Shown here: positions 1 to 9,900 of the stretch, piece by piece
How the letters are laid out: each line of letters opens with the position of its first letter
How positions within the stretch are numbered: the first letter of the stretch is position 1
Assembly: GCF_001718195.1 (NCBI RefSeq)
Contig: NZ_MCNV01000001.1
Span: forward strand, 62,001-126,000
From: Paraburkholderia nodosa
Lineage (GTDB): Bacteria; Pseudomonadota; Gammaproteobacteria; Burkholderiales; Burkholderiaceae
Reading direction: 5' to 3'
Length of the DNA: 64,000 nucleotides
Notes under the pieces: generated by a model
The model's database searches: none
Told to the model about the DNA's origin: nothing
What the model saw: the letters and a program-made list of their open reading frames with translations, nothing else
Position numbers and translations under genes: made by a program

Positions 1-1336
1 GCAACGCGTCGTGTTCGCCGTCCTGCTTGGCGCGGCGGTTGTACTCGCCCCACTCATAGCTCACGATCCGCGCATGAACGCCGATCTTCTCCCAGTCTTG
101 CTGGATGAGCTGCGCCATCAGTTGGGCGTTCGGGTTATAGGGGCGCTGCACCGGCATGGCCCAAAGCGTAATCTCGAAGCCATTCGCCAGCCCTGCCTGC
201 GCAAGCAGTGCGCGTGCCTTCGCAGGATCATACGGCGCGTCCTTGAGCGTATTGTTGTAGGACCATTGGGCAGGCGGCATCGGGTTCGTCGCAATCTTCG
301 CATTGCCTGCGAACACGGCCTGAATAATGGCGGGCTTGTCGATCGCCATGTCGAGCGCCCTGCGCACTTCCACACGATCCAGTGGCGGATGCTGCGTGTT
401 GTACGCCACAAAGCCCACGTTGAAGCCGACGCCGGAAACGACCTTGAGCGCCGGATTGCGCTTGACGACCTCCAGATCAGCCGGACGCGGAAACACCGAT
501 ACCTGGCACTCGCCGCTCGCGAGCTTCTGGATGCGGGTCGCCGGATCGGGCGTGATGGCGAACACGAGGTGTGCGAGCTTGACGTCCCGCGTTCGCCAAT
601 AGTCGGGATTGGCGTCGTAGCGGATAAGTGCGTCCTTCTGGTACGAACGGAACGCGAACGGACCGGTCCCCACGGGCAACTGGTTGATATCGGCCTCGCG
701 GTGCTGTCCACTCAGCTGGGTGGCGTACTCGGCTGAGAGGATCGACGCGAAGCTCATGGCAAGGTTGCGCACGAAGATCACGTCGGGCGTCTTGAGGTCG
801 AAGCGCACTGTGTAATCATCGACTTTTTCGATGCGCGCGATATTCTTGTCGAACCCGAGATCGCTGAAATAGGGAAAACTCGTCGGATACGCCTTGCGAA
901 ACGGCAGCTGCGGATCGAGCATGCGCGTGAAGGTGAAAATCACATCATCCGCGTTGAAGTCCCGCGTGGGATGAAACCACGAGGTCGTCTGAAATTTCAC
1001 ACCCTGGCGCAAATGAAACGTGTAGGTGCGTTGATCCGCTGAACTCTCCCAGCTTGTTGCGAGCGCGGGCTCGAGATCGAGTGTGCCGTTGCGGAACTGC
1101 ACCAGCTCGTTGTAGACCGTATTCGTGCTCGCATCGAAATCGGTGCTGGTGGTGTGCTGCCCCGGGTCGAATCCCGCCGGGCTGCCTTCGCTGCAGAAAA
1201 CCAGTGTTCCTTTGGGCGTGGCTTGCGCCGCATGAGGCAAAAGGAGCAGCGCCGCGGCGTTGCAAAGCGATATGGCGAGAGCCAGCGCGTGGCGCCGCGT
1301 GCGCGAGGGGATGGCGGCAAAAAGACGAAGTGGCAT
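1..1336 (-). CDS. Dipeptide-type ABC transporter periplasmic substrate-binding protein (3' end outside window)
   Basis: Reading the minus strand from the ATG at 1336 gives an open frame that runs off the left edge after about 445 residues. It is a family 5 extracellular solute-binding protein (DppA/OppA type). Residues 1-39 form a basic, hydrophobic signal peptide ending near Ala-Gln-Ala; the mature part starts with TPKGTLVFCSEGSPAGFDP, the usual opening of DppA proteins. Further on come the class motifs RTYTFHLRQGVKFQ, FNADDVIFTFTRM, INQLPVGTGPF and VEVRRALDMAIDK. It should deliver dipeptides or similar small peptides to an inner-membrane permease, whose genes would lie left of the window. 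DUF3088 lies 24 bp upstream in the same direction, so co-transcription is likely. The exact ligand is not visible. Confidence 0.93.
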   Translation of the reverse strand, partial: MPLRLFAAIPSRTRRHALALAISLCNAAALLLLPHAAQATPKGTLVFCSEGSPAGFDPGQHTTSTDFDASTNTVYNELVQFRNGTLDLEPALATSWESSADQRTYTFHLRQGVKFQTTSWFHPTRDFNADDVIFTFTRMLDPQLPFRKAYPTSFPYFSDLGFDKNIARIEKVDDYTVRFDLKTPDVIFVRNLAMSFASILSAEYATQLSGQHREADINQLPVGTGPFAFRSYQKDALIRYDANPDYWRTRDVKLAHLVFAITPDPATRIQKLASGECQVSVFPRPADLEVVKRNPALKVVSGVGFNVGFVAYNTQHPPLDRVEVRRALDMAIDKPAIIQAVFAGNAKIATNPMPPAQWSYNNTLKDAPYDPAKARALLAQAGLANGFEITLWAMPVQRPYNPNAQLMAQLIQQDWEKIGVHARIVSYEWGEYNRRAKQDGEHDAL

Positions 1337-1360
1337 GGTGTTGTGTTGTACGAACGCTGC

Positions 1361-1705
1361 TCAATGCACCCTGGGAAAGCCGTGCCGTTCGGCAAGCAGC
1401 GCGAGAATCCGGTTCGTGTCGGTCACGAAGTGACGGCCGTTCACCGTTTGCACGTCTTCGGGAACCGCATGCTCGTCGCCGAGCACGAGCACGGGCAGCC
1501 CCTGATGTGCCTCGTCGAGCACCTCGATCACCACCGCACGCGGGCGCGCGAACGGCAGCCGCTTTACGTCGATGCGCGCGACGCGCTCGGGGTCGCTCGC
1601 AAGCAATCCTTCTATTGGCGCGCCGTGCGGACAGATGAAACGCTCGCCGGGATGGGCAGGGTCGGTAAAGCCAGGTTGCAGCAACAGCAGCAAGTCTCGA
1701 CTCAT
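1361..1705 (-). CDS. DUF3088 family protein
   Basis: A 114-residue protein starting MSRDLLLLLQPGF and containing a FICPHGAPIEG segment, which matches my recollection of the proteobacterial DUF3088 family. The fold looks thioredoxin/glutaredoxin-like at the N terminus: a hydrophobic strand followed by a loop holding a single Cys. The function of the family is unknown to me. There is no signal peptide or membrane segment, so it should be cytoplasmic. It sits 24 bp before the binding-protein gene and 102 bp after the flavin monooxygenase, all in the same direction, so it probably belongs to a catabolic or uptake operon with them. Confidence 0.8.
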   Translation of the reverse strand: MSRDLLLLLQPGFTDPAHPGERFICPHGAPIEGLLASDPERVARIDVKRLPFARPRAVVIEVLDEAHQGLPVLVLGDEHAVPEDVQTVNGRHFVTDTNRILALLAERHGFPRVH

Positions 1706-1807
1706 GGTGTACTTACGCTCCGCTTTTGAAAGGGAAAATGTCCAAGGGTTGTCGTGTTCGTCCGCGCGCGGCTGCCATCCATGAATCGAGCCAGCCGCGC
1801 CGTTGAG

Positions 1808-3130
1808 TCAGCGCGTCGAGGCGAGCGCGTAACGGCTAATCCGTCGCGGCAAGCCAAGGTGGTCTCGCAGCGTCTCCCCGCTCAGGCGCCGGCTGTATCG
1901 GCCACGTGCTTCGAGCACCGGAATCACGTGTCTGACAAAGTCGTCGAGGCCCTCCGCCTGCACCGGAAAACCGAGGATGAAGCCATCGGCGGCGCCGCCG
2001 TCCAGCCATCGGATCAGCTCGTCGGCAACCTGCTCGCCTGTGCCAAGGAAATGCGTCTTTGGCGTGGCGACGGCCAGCGCGACTTCGCGCAGCGTCGAGC
2101 CGTTGCGGCGCGCGTCGGCCTTGATGCGGTCCGTGGTCGAGCGAAAGCTGTTCTTGCCGAGGTCGCCAAGCTCCGGAAACGGCGCATCGAGCGGGTATTG
2201 CGTGAAGTCGTGATGATCGAAGTAGCGGCCAAGGTAGGCGAGCGCCTCGTCGACGCTCAGCAAGTCGCGGATCAGGCGGTACTTCTCTTCGGCTTCGTCG
2301 TGCGTCGTGGCGGCGATTGGGCCGATACCGGGAAAGATCTTCACATCGCTCGGGGCGCGCCCGTGGGCCACGGCGCTGCGGCGCACGCGCCCGGCGAACT
2401 CGCGTGTCTCTTCGAGCGAGGGCGAATGTGTGAACACGGCGTCGGCGTATTTGCCGGCGAGATCGATGCCGGCGTCCGACGAGCCGGCCTGAAAAATCAC
2501 GGGCTGGCCCTGCGGCGAGCGCTGAATGTTGAGCGGCCCGGCCACTTCGAAGAAGCGGCCCTTGTGGTCGAGCGTGTGAAGTTTCTCGCGATCGAAAAAG
2601 CGCCCGGTTTCGCGCTCGCGCACGAATGCGTCGTCGTCCCAACTATCCCAGAGCCCCTGCACGACTTCCAGGTATTCGTCGGCAATCTCGTAGCGCAGCG
2701 CGTGATTGGGGTGATCGCCGCCGTAGTTCTTCGCCGAGCCCTCCAGCGGGGACGTCACCACATTCCAGCCCGCGCGGCCGCCGCTGATGAGGTCGAGCGA
2801 GGCGAGTTGCCGCGCCACCGTGAACGGATGGCTGTATGAAGTCGAGATCGTGCCTGCGAGCCCGATCTTCGAGGTCGCAGTCGCCAGCGCCGAAAGCACG
2901 GAGATCGGCTCGAAGCGGTTCAGAAAATGGGGGATCGACTTTTCGTTGATGTAGAGGCCATCTGCCACGAAGGCGAACGCCAGGCCGTTGGCCTCGGCCT
3001 TCTGGGCAATTCCGGTAATGAAGTCGAGGTTGACACTGGCATCCACCGGATTACTTGGGTGCTTCCATGCGTTCATGTGGCCGCCGGGGCCATGCAGCAT
3101 GATGCCGAAGGTGAGATTACGCTGGGTCAT
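1808..3130 (-). CDS. LLM-class FMN-dependent monooxygenase, NtaA/SnaA/DszA type
   Basis: A 440-residue flavin monooxygenase of the bacterial-luciferase superfamily. The N terminus ([20 protein letters not shown]), the [21 protein letters not shown] strand near residue 95 and the [12 protein letters not shown] motif near 120 are diagnostic of the NtaA/SnaA/DszA/DmoA branch, as is the length. These enzymes use FMNH2 made by a separate reductase to oxidise nitrilotriacetate-like amines, thioethers or sulfones. No flavin reductase gene is visible in the window, so the reductant must come from elsewhere. Neighbouring genes encode a peptide-binding protein, a GNAT enzyme and an aspartoacylase-like hydrolase, which suggests breakdown of an N-substituted amino acid or peptide. 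The substrate is not determined by sequence. Confidence 0.92.
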   Translation of the reverse strand: MTQRNLTFGIMLHGPGGHMNAWKHPSNPVDASVNLDFITGIAQKAEANGLAFAFVADGLYINEKSIPHFLNRFEPISVLSALATATSKIGLAGTISTSYSHPFTVARQLASLDLISGGRAGWNVVTSPLEGSAKNYGGDHPNHALRYEIADEYLEVVQGLWDSWDDDAFVRERETGRFFDREKLHTLDHKGRFFEVAGPLNIQRSPQGQPVIFQAGSSDAGIDLAGKYADAVFTHSPSLEETREFAGRVRRSAVAHGRAPSDVKIFPGIGPIAATTHDEAEEKYRLIRDLLSVDEALAYLGRYFDHHDFTQYPLDAPFPELGDLGKNSFRSTTDRIKADARRNGSTLREVALAVATPKTHFLGTGEQVADELIRWLDGGAADGFILGFPVQAEGLDDFVRHVIPVLEARGRYSRRLSGETLRDHLGLPRRISRYALASTR

Positions 3131-3212
3131 AGTCGTGTCCGATCATCAGAGTGGCATGAAGCAGTCAGCACACGCGGCGTCGAACGAAGCGTGGCCGCCG
3201 CCCGCCGCGCAA

Positions 3213-3764
3213 TCAACGATGCTCGCCTGGCGGTTCACGCGGGCGCAGGTCGTCGAGCGCATCCGTGGAAAACGGCTTCCGCAGGTCCTTGGCGAAGGGC
3301 AGACGCACGTGGACTTCTGGCGCAATCGAGCGATCGAACAAGGGGACGTAGCCTGAATCAATGTACAAGCCCCAGGCTTCCGGCTGCTTGAAGCCGGTGG
3401 TGAGATAAACACGGCGATACCCCTGGCTCAACGCGCGCGCCTCGAGTTCTTCGACGATGCGGCGTGCAAGACCCTGGCGGCGCTGGTCGGCGCGTGTCCA
3501 GACACGCTTGAACTCCGCTGTCTGAGCGTCGTAGCGCTTGAAGGCCCCGCCGCCAACGGTCTCGCCGTCGCGCACGAGCACGATGAAGGCACCCTCGGGC
3601 GGCGCGAACAGCGCGGCCGGATAACGCGCCAACTCCTGCGCGGCCGAAGCCTCGCTGTCGGCGCGGTGATCGCGGTAGCGTGTTGCATATTCCCATTGCA
3701 GGCCGTCGATCAGCGGCTTTGCAACGGCTTCGAGCGGCGAGGTATCGATAATGCGGTAGGTCAT
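3213..3764 (-). CDS. GNAT family N-acetyltransferase
   Basis: The ATG at 3764 gives 183 residues starting MTYRIIDTSPLEAVAKPLI. A frame extending further upstream adds 25 residues with no family character, so I prefer the internal start. The acetyl-CoA-binding motif A is clear as RVWTRADQRRQGLARRIVEELEARA (residues about 100-125, with the R/QxxGxA signature), followed by a C-terminal GFKQPEAWGLYIDSGYVP segment typical of the domain. It should transfer an acyl group from acyl-CoA to a small amine in the cytoplasm. It lies between the aspartoacylase-like gene and the flavin monooxygenase on the same strand. The acceptor is unknown. Confidence 0.88.
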   Translation of the reverse strand: MTYRIIDTSPLEAVAKPLIDGLQWEYATRYRDHRADSEASAAQELARYPAALFAPPEGAFIVLVRDGETVGGGAFKRYDAQTAEFKRVWTRADQRRQGLARRIVEELEARALSQGYRRVYLTTGFKQPEAWGLYIDSGYVPLFDRSIAPEVHVRLPFAKDLRKPFSTDALDDLRPREPPGEHR

Positions 3765-3923
3765 CGTTGCGGCGTTCCCGTGGGACGGCAGATCCGGCTG
3801 CCAGATTACCCCCACCGCATGCGCCATATAACCAAGCAATTCGAATATCGTTATCCAGATGAATTGCGTCTGTGAGGCATTTTCGTGCGTCCAGCACAGA
3901 CCCGTGCGTCTCGCTTCTCCGCT

Positions 3924-4922
3924 TCACGGCTCGTCGGGCTCGGCCAGATGAAAGAGGCAATCGCCGCGCTGCACCGAGGCAACCGCCCGTTGACACACCA
4001 CCTCGCCCGAGGCCGCGAACGCCACCGTCAGCGGCTCGCGCAGAGGCGTTTCGGGAAAGTGAATACGCGCCGCAGGCTGCCCCGCGTGCACGTGTTCGCC
4101 GAGGTCCACGAGCGGCTCGTACACGCCGCGTTCATACGCGTAGACATAGTGCTGCGCAGCCACGCGATAAAACCGCGTTTGGCCTGGCGGTTGCGGCGGC
4201 ACGAGCGGCCCGGCCAGCACGCCAATCGCGCCAAGCAGGTGCAGCAGCCCTTGCCGCGCTTCGTGCAGGAGGCCCCGCTGAACGACGCCGGCACCACCAA
4301 GCTCGGTGACGATCGACACGGCACCCTGGCGGCGTGCAGCCGTCGCCGAATGGAGCGGATTGGGCGCGTGAAGAAAGGCGCGCGGCAAGCCAAATGCGCC
4401 AAGGAGTGCCCGCAACTGCCGGCCTTCTTCTTCGTCGCGCGGCTCGATCGCGAGCATATTCGCACCGTGATAGCGCAACGAACTACCGCCTGAATGCAGA
4501 TCCACGAGATATTGCGCACGCGCGAGCAAGGTGTTCTCGATGTAGTCGGCGATCATCTCGGTCGGCGTACCTAGTGGATTGCCCGGGAACGTGCGGTTCA
4601 GGTTGCCGCCGTCTAGCGGCGACGTGCGTGTTCCAGCCTCGGCTGCTGGAAAGTTGGCCATCGGCAGGAAAATGAGTTGTCCATGTACCCATTGTGGGTC
4701 GATTTCGCGCAGCAATTGCGAAACGAGCACCTGTCCCTCGTACTCGTCCCCGTGATTGCCGGCCATGAGCAACACGACGGGCCCTTCGCCGTTGCGCACG
4801 GAACCGATTGGTATCGGAATCCAGCCGTACGCCGAGCGATGAACAGAATGCGGCAGTCGCAGATAGCCAACATGAAGGCCTTGCGCCTCGAGATCGATTT
4901 CGCTGCGAATCGGATTGACCAT
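3924..4922 (-). CDS. Succinylglutamate desuccinylase/aspartoacylase family zinc hydrolase
   Basis: A 332-residue M14-like deacylase. The zinc-binding GNHGDEYEG motif lies near residue 55 and the third-ligand segment YLVDLHSGG near 139; LNRTFPGNP near 108 holds the Arg/Asn substrate residues. A C-terminal beta-rich domain with SGEVVCQRAVASV follows, as in the family. These enzymes remove N-acetyl or N-succinyl groups from amino acids, or N-alpha-acetyl groups from diaminobutyrate (DoeB). A GNAT acetyltransferase and a flavin monooxygenase lie downstream on the same strand, which fits a pathway using N-acylated amino acids. The precise substrate cannot be read from sequence. Confidence 0.88.
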   Translation of the reverse strand: MVNPIRSEIDLEAQGLHVGYLRLPHSVHRSAYGWIPIPIGSVRNGEGPVVLLMAGNHGDEYEGQVLVSQLLREIDPQWVHGQLIFLPMANFPAAEAGTRTSPLDGGNLNRTFPGNPLGTPTEMIADYIENTLLARAQYLVDLHSGGSSLRYHGANMLAIEPRDEEEGRQLRALLGAFGLPRAFLHAPNPLHSATAARRQGAVSIVTELGGAGVVQRGLLHEARQGLLHLLGAIGVLAGPLVPPQPPGQTRFYRVAAQHYVYAYERGVYEPLVDLGEHVHAGQPAARIHFPETPLREPLTVAFAASGEVVCQRAVASVQRGDCLFHLAEPDEP

Positions 4923-4973
4923 GCGTAATGCTCCGTGGCGCGTGGGCGAATGGACGTTATGGCGGCGACGACT

Positions 4974-5228
4974 TCACTCCGCGGAGGGCGGCAGATCCCG
5001 TCTCCCGTCAGGAAGCACCCTTACACACGGTCGCGCTGGGGTCGCGCTTTCGTGAAAGATGTCGTCGAGATATTGCAGCAATTCATCCGCAGCGATGAAG
5101 GCTGGGATCTGGATGTCGGCTCGGCGACGTTTGCCTTCCTCGCCAATATCAAAGACCGTCCACACCTCAGCTTTGCGTGCGACGGCAATAGCCCGGCCAA
5201 AGACATCGAAGCGATATTCCTCGGGCAT
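4974..5228 (-). CDS. Small conserved protein, probably DUF7661 family
   Basis: An 84-residue protein starting MPEEYRFDVFGRAIAVARK. It continues with a VFDIGEEGKRRRADIQIPAFI stretch and ends in ELLQYLDDIFHESATPARP. Short proteins of this shape are common in Burkholderiaceae, and I associate them with DUF7661, from memory only. I chose the ATG at 5228; a TTG at 5246 in the same frame would add six residues without a better ribosome site. It lies 51 bp before the deacylase gene on the same strand. No function is known, and no membrane or signal segment is present. Confidence 0.65.
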   Translation of the reverse strand: MPEEYRFDVFGRAIAVARKAEVWTVFDIGEEGKRRRADIQIPAFIAADELLQYLDDIFHESATPARPCVRVLPDGRRDLPPSAE

Positions 5229-5246
5229 GATGAAATCTGTCTCCAA

Positions 5247-6275
5247 AAGCAGCTGCGTTCGCCGGGTTCCCGCGGCCAGCTAACGGCACTTACCTGGCGA
5301 TCGAGCAGCACACGGCGCAGGCGAGTCCGGCGGGGTCCTCGCGGCGGCGAGCGCGTGTGCAGGACACATCAGACTCGTCGAGTCTGACAGCATAGGAAAC
5401 ACAACCGCGATACGGAACCAAGAATCGCTCAGAACGTAAGAAGCGGAATAAATATTCTCGCGTTGCTCATTGGGACGTTATCTGCACAGTCGTCAAGCTG
5501 ATTCGCGAGCCCGTTCAGACATGACCGACAGCTCGCCGCCCCGGACGCAGCGCAGCGACCTGTCGTAGTCCTCGCATGAATCGCATAGGGGTAGTTGGGA
5601 AACGTCTTCTGCGATTGTCCCTAATAGCGAATCCCCCGGATAGAAGGACGGTTACGTCGAGCGCGACGCACCGGTTCGATGCACGGTCGGTAGCCCCCCA
5701 TCGGCTCACCTCCCCTGCGAGTCAGATAGGCCTCTCCGACCGCATCGCCGCGTCGCTCGACGGACGCTGAGCCCGCACATGCCTTCACCGCGACTGATCC
5801 CACGCATCGCCGACCCGGTGCTCGTGATCCACCATCTCATGGCTTGCGATTAACCGCAAGCGAACAAAGCGCTTTTCCATGGCGCCACTCTTTCAGCATT
5901 CCTCCATAATCGGAAACGAGAATCGAAAGGACGCTTGAAATGACGGATTCTTTTTAGCACGTTGCAGAACAGTGGTACGCTGCGGCTTTCATGCTATCGT
6001 TTATGAGCCGCAGACGGCGCGCCACGGCAACGGCGCTTCCGTCAACTGGCGTCAAGGCATGATCGCCGACGTACGCAGGGGGAATTCGAATTGCAATCCC
6101 GGCGGTAATCGGCATATTCCATTACTTGTCGGCCGGTTTGTCTCTGAAATCGCGGGATATAGACCGTGCCGGAGCAATGGAAATGAATGGAGACCCAAAG
6201 TGCACGACAAGATCGGGCTTTCGCCCAGTCCGGTTTTCGGATTAAAACATATTCAACAGACAACAATATTCCGTC
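5247..6275. other. Gene-poor stretch of about 1 kb between divergent units
   Basis: Both strands carry only short frames without recognisable protein motifs or good ribosome sites. The stretch separates the minus-strand deacylase/monooxygenase group from the plus-strand XRE-cupin regulator, so it must hold promoters for both. The one strong structure is the palindrome at 5369-5387. A frame starting at 5941 has a fair AGGA-type ribosome site but stops after five codons, and I could not identify what follows. An AT-richer patch (about 6225-6275) directly precedes the regulator and is the likely site of its promoter. Confidence 0.6.
5369..5387. promoter_or_regulatory. Perfect 19-bp palindrome, candidate operator
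   Basis: TCAGACTCG, a central T, then CGAGTCTGA form 9-bp perfect arms. It lies about 140 bp upstream of the small-protein gene that opens the minus-strand group. There is no T-run on either side, so a protein-binding site is more likely than a terminator. The XRE-cupin protein encoded at 6276 is the nearest candidate ligand, but this is a guess. Confidence 0.5.
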
Positions 6276-6848
6276 ATGGTTTCGAAACCAATTGAATCAC
6301 TGAGCGTAGTTTCCGTAGGCAGCAAGATTCGCGGACTGCGCCAGAGACAGGGCCGTACGCTCGATGACATCGCCAGCGCTGCGCAGCTCTCAAAGCCGTT
6401 TCTCTCTCAGGTTGAACGCGATCGCGCCACCCCCTCGATCACCTCGCTCGTGAGCATCGCGAAGGCGCTGGGCGTGCCGGTAAGCTATTTCGTCGATGCG
6501 CCCACCGAAGCGGGCTGCGTGTGCCGTGGGCAGGATCTGAAATTTTTCGGCTTTGCCAATTCTGCCGACCTTTACGCACGCCTGACCAATCCGTCCGGCG
6601 GTCGCCAGCTCGAAGCCATTCTCGTGCGCATGCCGCCCGGCGAGCGCTCCAGCGAAGTCACCACGCACGCGGGTGAAGAATTCCTGCATGTGCTCTCCGG
6701 TGAAATGACCCTCTCGCTGGAAGGACAGACATTCGTGGTCCGCGCGGGCGACAGCGCGCACTACGAATCGACAGTGCCGCACGCCTGGAGCAATACGTCT
6801 GATCAGGAAACCGTACTGCTCTGGGTGGGAACGCCGCGTCTGTTCTGA
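6276..6848 (+). CDS. XRE-family transcriptional regulator with C-terminal cupin domain
   Basis: A 190-residue two-domain regulator. Residues about 16-70 form a helix-turn-helix (KIRGLRQRQGRTLDDIA, then LSKPFLSQVERDRATPSI, the typical recognition helix). Residues about 115-187 form a cupin barrel (HAGEEFLHVLSGEMTLSLEG and AGDSAHYESTVPHAWSN). Regulators of this layout (PuuR and SutR type) often sense a small amine, amino acid or sulfur compound through the cupin. It is the only plus-strand gene in the first 26 kb. It faces away from the deacylase/monooxygenase group and runs head-on into the end of the RND gene, so it most plausibly controls the group to its left. Confidence 0.92.
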   Translation: MVSKPIESLSVVSVGSKIRGLRQRQGRTLDDIASAAQLSKPFLSQVERDRATPSITSLVSIAKALGVPVSYFVDAPTEAGCVCRGQDLKFFGFANSADLYARLTNPSGGRQLEAILVRMPPGERSSEVTTHAGEEFLHVLSGEMTLSLEGQTFVVRAGDSAHYESTVPHAWSNTSDQETVLLWVGTPRLF

Positions 6849-6919
6849 TTTCCGCCCACCCGCGCATTGGACCATCCGCCTGCTGCGCGGCGGCCAATCA
6901 GCCATAGGGGCATGGGGGG

Positions 6920-9900
6920 TCAGGGCGCCTCCGTTTCGGCCTCTTTAGCCTGCGCTGTGTGCTCGCTTCGGCGCCGCGGTACCCGATGCACAGGTTTCGC
7001 CGCCACCCGCGATACCACCGCGTAGTAGAGCAATGGTGTGAACACGATTCCAAGCAGCGTCGCCGCAATCACGCCGCCCAGGACTCCCGTACCGATGGCG
7101 TGCCGGCCTTGCGCGCCGCCGCCCCGCGAGAACGCGAGCGGCAGCACGCCGAGCACGAACGCCGCAGAAGTCATCACGATAGGCCGCAGCCGTTCGACGC
7201 TCGCGCCCACAACTGCGGCGCGCAGCGGCAACCCGCCCGTGCGGCGCACGCTCGCGGCCTGCACGATCAGGATGGCGTTCTTCGCCGCAAGGCCGATTAC
7301 GGTCACCATTCCGACCTTGAAGTAAATGTCGTTGGGCAGCCCGCGCAGGAGCATCGCGCTCACTGCGCCGAGCGCACCGAGCGGAACGACCAGCAGCACG
7401 GAAAGCGGCGTGATCCAACTCTCGTAGAGCGCCGCCAGCACCATGAACACCGCTAGCAGCGAGAGGCCGATGAGGAGCGGAGTCTGGCGAGCCGCCTGGA
7501 CTTCTTCGAACGCGGCGTCGGTCCATTCGCCATACACGCCTTCGGGCAGAGCGAGCGCGAGCCGCGCCATTTCGGCCATCGCTTCACCCGAGCTATGGCC
7601 CGGCGCCGCGCGCCCCGTCACGTCGAGCGACGGATAACCGTTGTAGCGGCTCAGCATCACGGGGCCGACCGTCCAGTGCGTGGCCGCGATCGACGACATC
7701 GCCACGGACCCGCCGAATGTATTTTGCACAGGCAGGTCGAGCAGCTGGCTGGCGTTCATGCGCGTAGGTGCGTCGGCGGCGACGATGACGCGGCGCATGC
7801 GCCCCCCTGCTGGAAAGTCGTCGACATAAGTGGAGCCGAACGTGCTGCCCAGCACGTCCGCGATGCGGTCGAACGATACGCCATATGCGTAGGCCTTCTC
7901 GCGGTCGACTTCGAGTTCCACGCGCGGCCCGTCAGGCAGGTCCTCCGAGTGGACCTGCGCCACCATGCGGCTCTTGCCGGCCGCGTCGATCAGTTGGTCA
8001 CGCGCGGCCTTCAATCCGTCCGTGCCGACGCCCCCGCGATCCTCCAGCCGGTACGTAAAGCCCTCGGAGTGGCCGATGCCCGGCACCGCGGAAGGCAGCA
8101 TAGCCTGCACGTCGCCGTCGAGGATGGTGCCGAATTGCTCGTTTAGCGTGTCGCGCACAGCCTGCGCGTCTATCTCGTCCTTGCCGCGCCGACCCCACGG
8201 CTTGAGTTCGACGAACGCCATCGCCACGTTCTGCCCGCTGCCTGCGAAGCTCCAGCCCACCACGCTCGTTACGTTGCCGACGGCCTGCTGCTTGCCGAGG
8301 ATCGATTCCACGCGCTTTACCACGTCGAGCGTGCGGGCCTGCGTGGCGCCCGCGGGCAACTGAATCATCACCTGCAACTGCCCCTCGTCCTCACTCGGCA
8401 GGAAGCCCTGCGGCAGCTTCCAGTACAACAGCGCCCCAACCGCGCACAGCACCACGTAGATCGCTAGCACACGCGGGCCGCGCCGCAGTAGCGCAGCCAC
8501 GACCGCCCGGTAGCCGCGCGAGGCCCGCGCCGCTTGCGCCGTCAAACCGCGCTCGGGCTTCGGCGTTCGCTTCGGCACCGTTAGCAGACTCGCACAAAGG
8601 GCCGGCGTTAGCGTGAGCGCCATGAACGACGAACACAGCATCGACGCGATCATCGTCACTGCGAACTGCCGGTAGATGCCGCCTACGTTGCCGTTGAAGA
8701 ACAGCATCGGCACGAATACGGCGGTGAGCACCGCCGTCACACCGACGATCGCACCGCCAATGCGCTTCATCGCGGCGCGCGTGGCTTCGCGCGGTGCAAG
8801 CCCGCGCTCGTGCATCATGCGTTGCACGCTCTCCACGACAACGATCGCATCGTCCACGAGTATGCCGATAGCGAGCACGAGGCCGAACATGGTGAACACG
8901 TTGATCGACATCCCGGCCCAATACAGCGCCACGAATGCGCCCATGAGCGTGACGGGGATCACCACCGTGGGCACGAGCGTGGAGCGCAGGTCGCGCAGGA
9001 ATAGCCACATCACCGCGAATACCAGCACTACGGCTTCGATGAGCGTGATCACCACTTCGTGAATCGCCACGCGCACGAAGTATGCCGTATCGAATGGAAT
9101 TTCGATCGCTACGCCCGGAGGAAGACGTCTGGACAGCTCCGCGAGACGCGCACGAATCCTGTTCGAAGTTTCCAGCGCGTTGCCGCGTGGGCCGAGATGG
9201 ATGCCCACGGTCGCCGCCGATCTGCCGTTCAGGCGCGAGTAGAACGAGTAGTCGGCGCGGCCCAGTTCCACGCGCGCGATGTCGCGTAAGCGCACGAGCG
9301 AGCCATCCGGCTTGGCCTTCAGCACGATTTGTCCGAACTCGTCGGGCGTTTCGAGTTGCCCCTTCACGCTCACCGACTCGGTGATTTGCTGCCCGTTCAC
9401 GAACGGCGCGTTCCCGAGCGTGCCCGCTGTCACCGGCGAGTTCTGCGCGGCAATGGCCGCGTTGACCTCGGCCGCCGTGAGGCCGTATTCGCGCAGCTTC
9501 ACCGGATCGAGCCAGACGCGCATGGCCTCGTCGGCGTCCCAGAGCTCCGCCGCGCCAACGCCCGGTGCACGCTTGAGGTCGCGAAGGATGAAGCGGTTCA
9601 GGTAGTCACTGAGTTGCGCGGAATCGCGCGTGCCGTCGGTGGACGTGAGCGCGACGAGCATCAGGAACGTATTCGACGCCTTCTCCACGTCGATGCCCTG
9701 CTGCACCACTTGCTGCGGCAACCGCGCCTCGACCTGCTTCAGACGGTTCTGCACGTCCACGAGCGCGATGTCGGGATTGGTATCCGACGTGAAGGTCACG
9801 TCGATTTCCAGGTCCCCCAGCGCATCGCTCGTCGTTTCGTAATACTGCAGGCCTTCGGCGCCATCGAGGCTCTCCTCGATCACGCTCGCGACGTTGTTGC

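Noticed and set aside
118..736. Long open frames on both strands at the left edge (about 200-240 codons)
   Set aside because: They are shadows of the binding-protein gene on the minus strand, which shows family motifs through the whole stretch; the shadow frames are Arg-rich and lack motifs.
1754..2839. 361-codon plus-strand frame
   Set aside because: It lies opposite the flavin monooxygenase, has typical antisense codon bias and no family match.
5779..5853. 24-codon frame reading MPSPRLIPRIADPVL
   Set aside because: No ribosome site and no conservation known; probably chance.
5941..6060. Small frame with a ribosome site but a stop after five codons, followed by an open frame in register
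   Set aside because: The downstream part has no recognisable family and the gene would need readthrough; too weak to call a pseudogene.
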